From CAWICD01 sp052267165 (GTDB lineage: Bacteria; Vulcanimicrobiota; Vulcanimicrobiia; Vulcanimicrobiales; Vulcanimicrobiaceae), in assembly GCA_052267165.1 (NCBI GenBank), contig JBKQHO010000052.1, positions 17,208 through 81,207 of the forward strand: DNA of 64,000 bases, given 5' to 3'. A model generated the notes under the pieces. It made no database searches and was not told where the DNA came from. It saw only the letters and a program-made list of their open reading frames with translations. Both the position numbers and the translations under genes were made by a program. Below, one piece after another: positions 62,199 through 64,000 of the stretch. The stretch's first letter is position 1, and every line of letters starts with the position of its first letter.

Positions 62199-62507
62199 AT
62201 GAGCCAGGCAGAGCCGTGCCGCGCATGGCGAAAGGCCGAACTGACGATCGCCCCCGAGTCGGCGCAAGATCTGGCCACGCGCTTGGCCCGCATCGAGGGG
62301 CAAGTCCGTGCGATCTCTCGGACGATAAACGAAGGGCGTAAGTGCGACCTCATCGTGCAACAGCTCTCGGCCGCGCGCACGGCACTGCAGCGGGCGACGG
62401 CCCTGCTGATGGTTACGAGTCTGGCGCAGTGCATCCGCTCTTCGGGCCCCGGCGAGGACACCGCCGAACTCGGGCCCCTGACTGAGTCCTTCGCCGAGTT
62501 GATATGA
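62199..62507 (+). CDS. CsoR family repressor, CstR-like (persulfide-sensing type)
   Basis: A 102-residue all-helical DUF156 repressor: RLARIEGQVRAISRTINEGR, KCDLIVQQLSAARTALQRAT, LLMVTSLAQCI. Of the copper-ligand set Cys-His-Cys known from CsoR, both cysteines are present (Cys49, Cys78) but the His position is Ser74. Loss of that His with retention of the Cys pair is the hallmark of CstR, which senses sulfane sulfur through a Cys-Cys polysulfide bridge. Divergent from DUF2892-RND operon; a second copy follows. ATG after operator site. Confidence 0.85.
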   Translation: MSQAEPCRAWRKAELTIAPESAQDLATRLARIEGQVRAISRTINEGRKCDLIVQQLSAARTALQRATALLMVTSLAQCIRSSGPGEDTAELGPLTESFAELI

Positions 62508-62570
62508 GGCTGTACCGTACCCCCCACAGTTGTCAGGCCTCGTCCGCTGAGGTAGTATCCTTACAAGGCT

Positions 62571-62909
62571 ATGCGCAAGACGAAAACCGAAACCCCGCTC
62601 CCCGCTCCGGCCCGCTCGCGCGCTGCTCGAAGCGAACCGTCGTTGAGCATCGATCCCGAGGCCGCGCGCGAGATCATCGCGCGCTTGGCGCGCGTCGAGG
62701 GCCAAGTCCGGGCCATAGCTCGCATGATCGAGGAACGGCGGGACTGCCACGTCATCGTCCAGCAGATGGCCGCTGCCAGGACCGCTCTCGAGCGTGCCAC
62801 CGCACAACTGATGGTCAGCAGCCTCGCGCAGTGCATCCGCAGCTCCAAGACGGCATCGCAGGAAGTCGAGGTCCAGCGGCTGACGGAGACCTTCATCAAA
62901 CTGCTCTAA
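62571..62909 (+). CDS. Second CstR-like CsoR family repressor
   Basis: A 112-residue paralogue of the preceding protein with a longer basic N-terminus (1-28). The DUF156 core RLARVEGQVRAIARMIEERR, DCHVIVQQMAAARTALERAT, QLMVSSLAQCI keeps Cys59 and Cys88; the CsoR His position is Ser84. About half of the core residues differ or match conservatively relative to the first copy. Two repressors may form mixed tetramers or respond to different sulfur species. Preceded by a lone operator half-site. Confidence 0.85.
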   Translation: MRKTKTETPLPAPARSRAARSEPSLSIDPEAAREIIARLARVEGQVRAIARMIEERRDCHVIVQQMAAARTALERATAQLMVSSLAQCIRSSKTASQEVEVQRLTETFIKLL

Positions 62910-62931
62910 GAGGCTGCGCCCGCGAGGGGAA

Positions 62932-63240
62932 TGGTGGGTCGTTGGACAGGGTGCGCTGCTCGCGCTCATCGCGTCTCGCCAGGCGTTCCCTTTCGGCAAC
63001 TCTCCGTCATCGGCACAGCGGGAACGTTGGCCGGCGCGGTCGCCCTGCGACCCTCACTGATCGCCGTTTCCCAGCCCCGGCTGAGCGCGAGGTCTCCGGC
63101 GGAGTCCATGGGGATCCTCCGCCATCACGGTCTTCTTCGACCGGAGGGCTGCTCGAGAAGAAGGCTGGTTGGGCGACCGCTATCCTGGCTACGAGGCCTA
63201 CTGCGCGCGCGTGAAGCTTCATCCCCAGCATCTACTTAAC
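62932..63240 (+). pseudogene. Decayed isoprenylcysteine-methyltransferase-like membrane gene
   Basis: Fragments in three frames resemble a small ICMT/methyltransferase-family membrane protein: EWWVVGQGALLALIASR near 62932, VIGTAGTLAGAVAL near 63010, GVHGILRHHG near 63103 and the C-terminal EEGWLGDRYPGYEAYCARVK before a stop near 63240. The order is right but frames change and the central region is too short. It lies between repressor and rhodanese genes, possibly once part of the same operon. Confidence 0.5.
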
Positions 63241-63254
63241 GAGAGGGCTTTCGA

Positions 63255-63625
63255 ATGAGATCGCGATTAACGTCGAAGAATTCAAGAAACGCCGCGAGCA
63301 AGGCACGTCGCACTGCGTACTCGATGTGCGCGAGCCGGACGAAGTTCGCGCCGCGTCGATATCGGGCTCGGTCAACATTCCGATGAACGATGTCGCGCAG
63401 CGGCTCGCGGAACTACCAAAAGATCGCGAGATTGTAGTGATGTGCGCAAAGGGCGGTCGCAGTGCTCGTGTCGCTGCTTTCCTCAATGACGGCGGCTTTC
63501 CTAAAGCGGTGAACTTGGAGGGTGGGATCGAAGCCTGGTCGCGCCGCATCGATCCGGGGGTCGCGGGCTCCGGTCCGTCGCTGTCCTCGCTCTGGAGGAC
63601 ACTGCTTCCCTCGCGCAAGCGCTGA
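63255..63625 (+). CDS. Rhodanese-like sulfurtransferase (start region frameshifted)
   Basis: A single rhodanese domain: INVEEFKKRREQGTSHCVLD, VREPDEVRAASISGSVNIPM, active-site loop VMCAKGGRSARVA with catalytic Cys, and NLEGGIEAW. Rhodaneses carry persulfide sulfur. The ATG at 63255, with GAGAGGG upstream, is out of frame with the domain by one base (ATGAGATC where ATGGAGATC would fit); the only standard in-frame start is GTG 63326, inside the domain. Either a non-standard start (ATT) is used, a base is missing, or the gene is damaged. The 30-residue tail after the domain is basic. Confidence 0.7.
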
Positions 63626-63675
63626 GCGTCGCAGCTCCGTCGGGACTGCGAAATTCCGGAGAACAGCATACAAGG

Positions 63676-63849
63676 TAGAATCGCGCCGACCGAACTGCGG
63701 CACGAGCTAGCCGCGGGCGCAGCGTCGATCCTCTTGGACGTCAGTACGCGGGGCGAAGTCGAAGTGGCCGTTTGCAGAGCACCCTCAACTTTCCCGTCGA
63801 CGAACTGAGGGAGTGGATCGCCGATGCGCCGCGCGACGCGCAGGTATAG
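63676..63849 (+). pseudogene. Truncated second rhodanese-like domain
   Basis: IAPTELRHELAAGAASILLD followed by VSTRGEVE is the first third of a rhodanese domain; after a one-base shift near 63768 it continues as STLNFPVDELREWIADAPRD and stops at TAG before the catalytic loop. No start codon is clear. A remnant of a second rhodanese. Confidence 0.5.
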
Positions 63850-63876
63850 CTATAATCCCGTGTTGTGTTAGATAAC

Positions 63877-64000
63877 TCAAGAGTGGCGAGTTCTCGACCC
63901 TTTCCGAGGCGCCTTTGCTTGCCGCTTATGGTCCTCAACCCACGTCTGGGTGAGTCGATCTAGCTCGTCGAACTGCTCCGGCGTGTACGTTGGCGGAGCG
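63877..64000 (-). CDS. Hypothetical protein, C-terminal part (partial)
   Basis: The minus strand is open from the window edge to TGA at 63877: APPTYTPEQFDELDRLTQTW, VEDHKRQAKAPRKGSRTRHS. A hydrophilic, basic C-terminus of an unknown protein whose start lies beyond the window. Confidence 0.5.
   Translation of the reverse strand, partial: APPTYTPEQFDELDRLTQTWVEDHKRQAKAPRKGSRTRHS

Overview
The window is a gene-dense, very GC-rich stretch of a diderm bacterial chromosome. Outer-membrane machinery is present (TonB-dependent receptor, TolC, RND pump, periplasmic proteins), and many genes overlap as ATGA or GTGA. No rRNA, tRNA, CRISPR array, prophage or complete insertion sequence was recognised. 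The mix (rpoC end, many cupredoxin lipoproteins, C-P lyase, KGG stress protein, CHAT proteins) would suit an Eremiobacterota/WPS-2-like soil lineage, but that placement is a guess; no marker here settles it.

Layout: 1-580 holds the rpoC 3' end and its terminator. 600-9500 is a respiratory copper/secretion neighbourhood: SCO1-like chaperone, two cupredoxin lipoproteins, a TonB receptor, a TPR protein, a CXXCH porin-like protein and an OmpR-type two-component system, plus an Uma2 gene broken by a 19-bp tandem duplication and a 169-bp palindrome. 9.5-13.1 kb holds a COG4315-like lipoprotein and a cupredoxin / phosphoesterase / ECF sigma / anti-sigma operon. 13.5-20.6 kb has an AbrB-like membrane protein, a sterol-desaturase-like protein, a sedolisin and a 929-residue cyclase-ATPase regulator. 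20.9-25.2 kb is a PEBP-hyuA-hyuB operon. 25.3-31.7 kb holds small and hypothetical genes, a frameshifted ketopantoate-reductase-like gene and an M23 peptidase.

31.6-41.4 kb is one twelve-gene minus-strand C-P lyase operon (phnD-C-E-G-H-I-J-K-L-M, a PhnZ-like HD oxygenase, and a GNAT-inositol monophosphatase fusion). Nearly every junction overlaps, and a Pho-box-like direct repeat lies upstream. 42-44.7 kb carries stress and cell-wall-related small genes. 44.8-50.7 kb holds a MarR regulator followed by an exported TPR-CHAT protease, an exported companion and a CHASE2 membrane protein.

53.9-63.6 kb looks like a reactive-sulfur response regulon: two tandem CstR-like repressors, a divergent DUF2892-HlyD-RND-TolC operon, a sulfide:quinone-oxidoreductase-like flavoprotein with a 44-residue companion, a second DUF2892 protein and a rhodanese. 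Sites of form NTACCC-N4-GGGTAN occur at its promoters. Its edges (52.8-53.8 and 62.9-63.85 kb) hold decayed gene remnants. Several otherwise good genes carry single-base frameshifts, which could be pseudogenes or base-calling errors.
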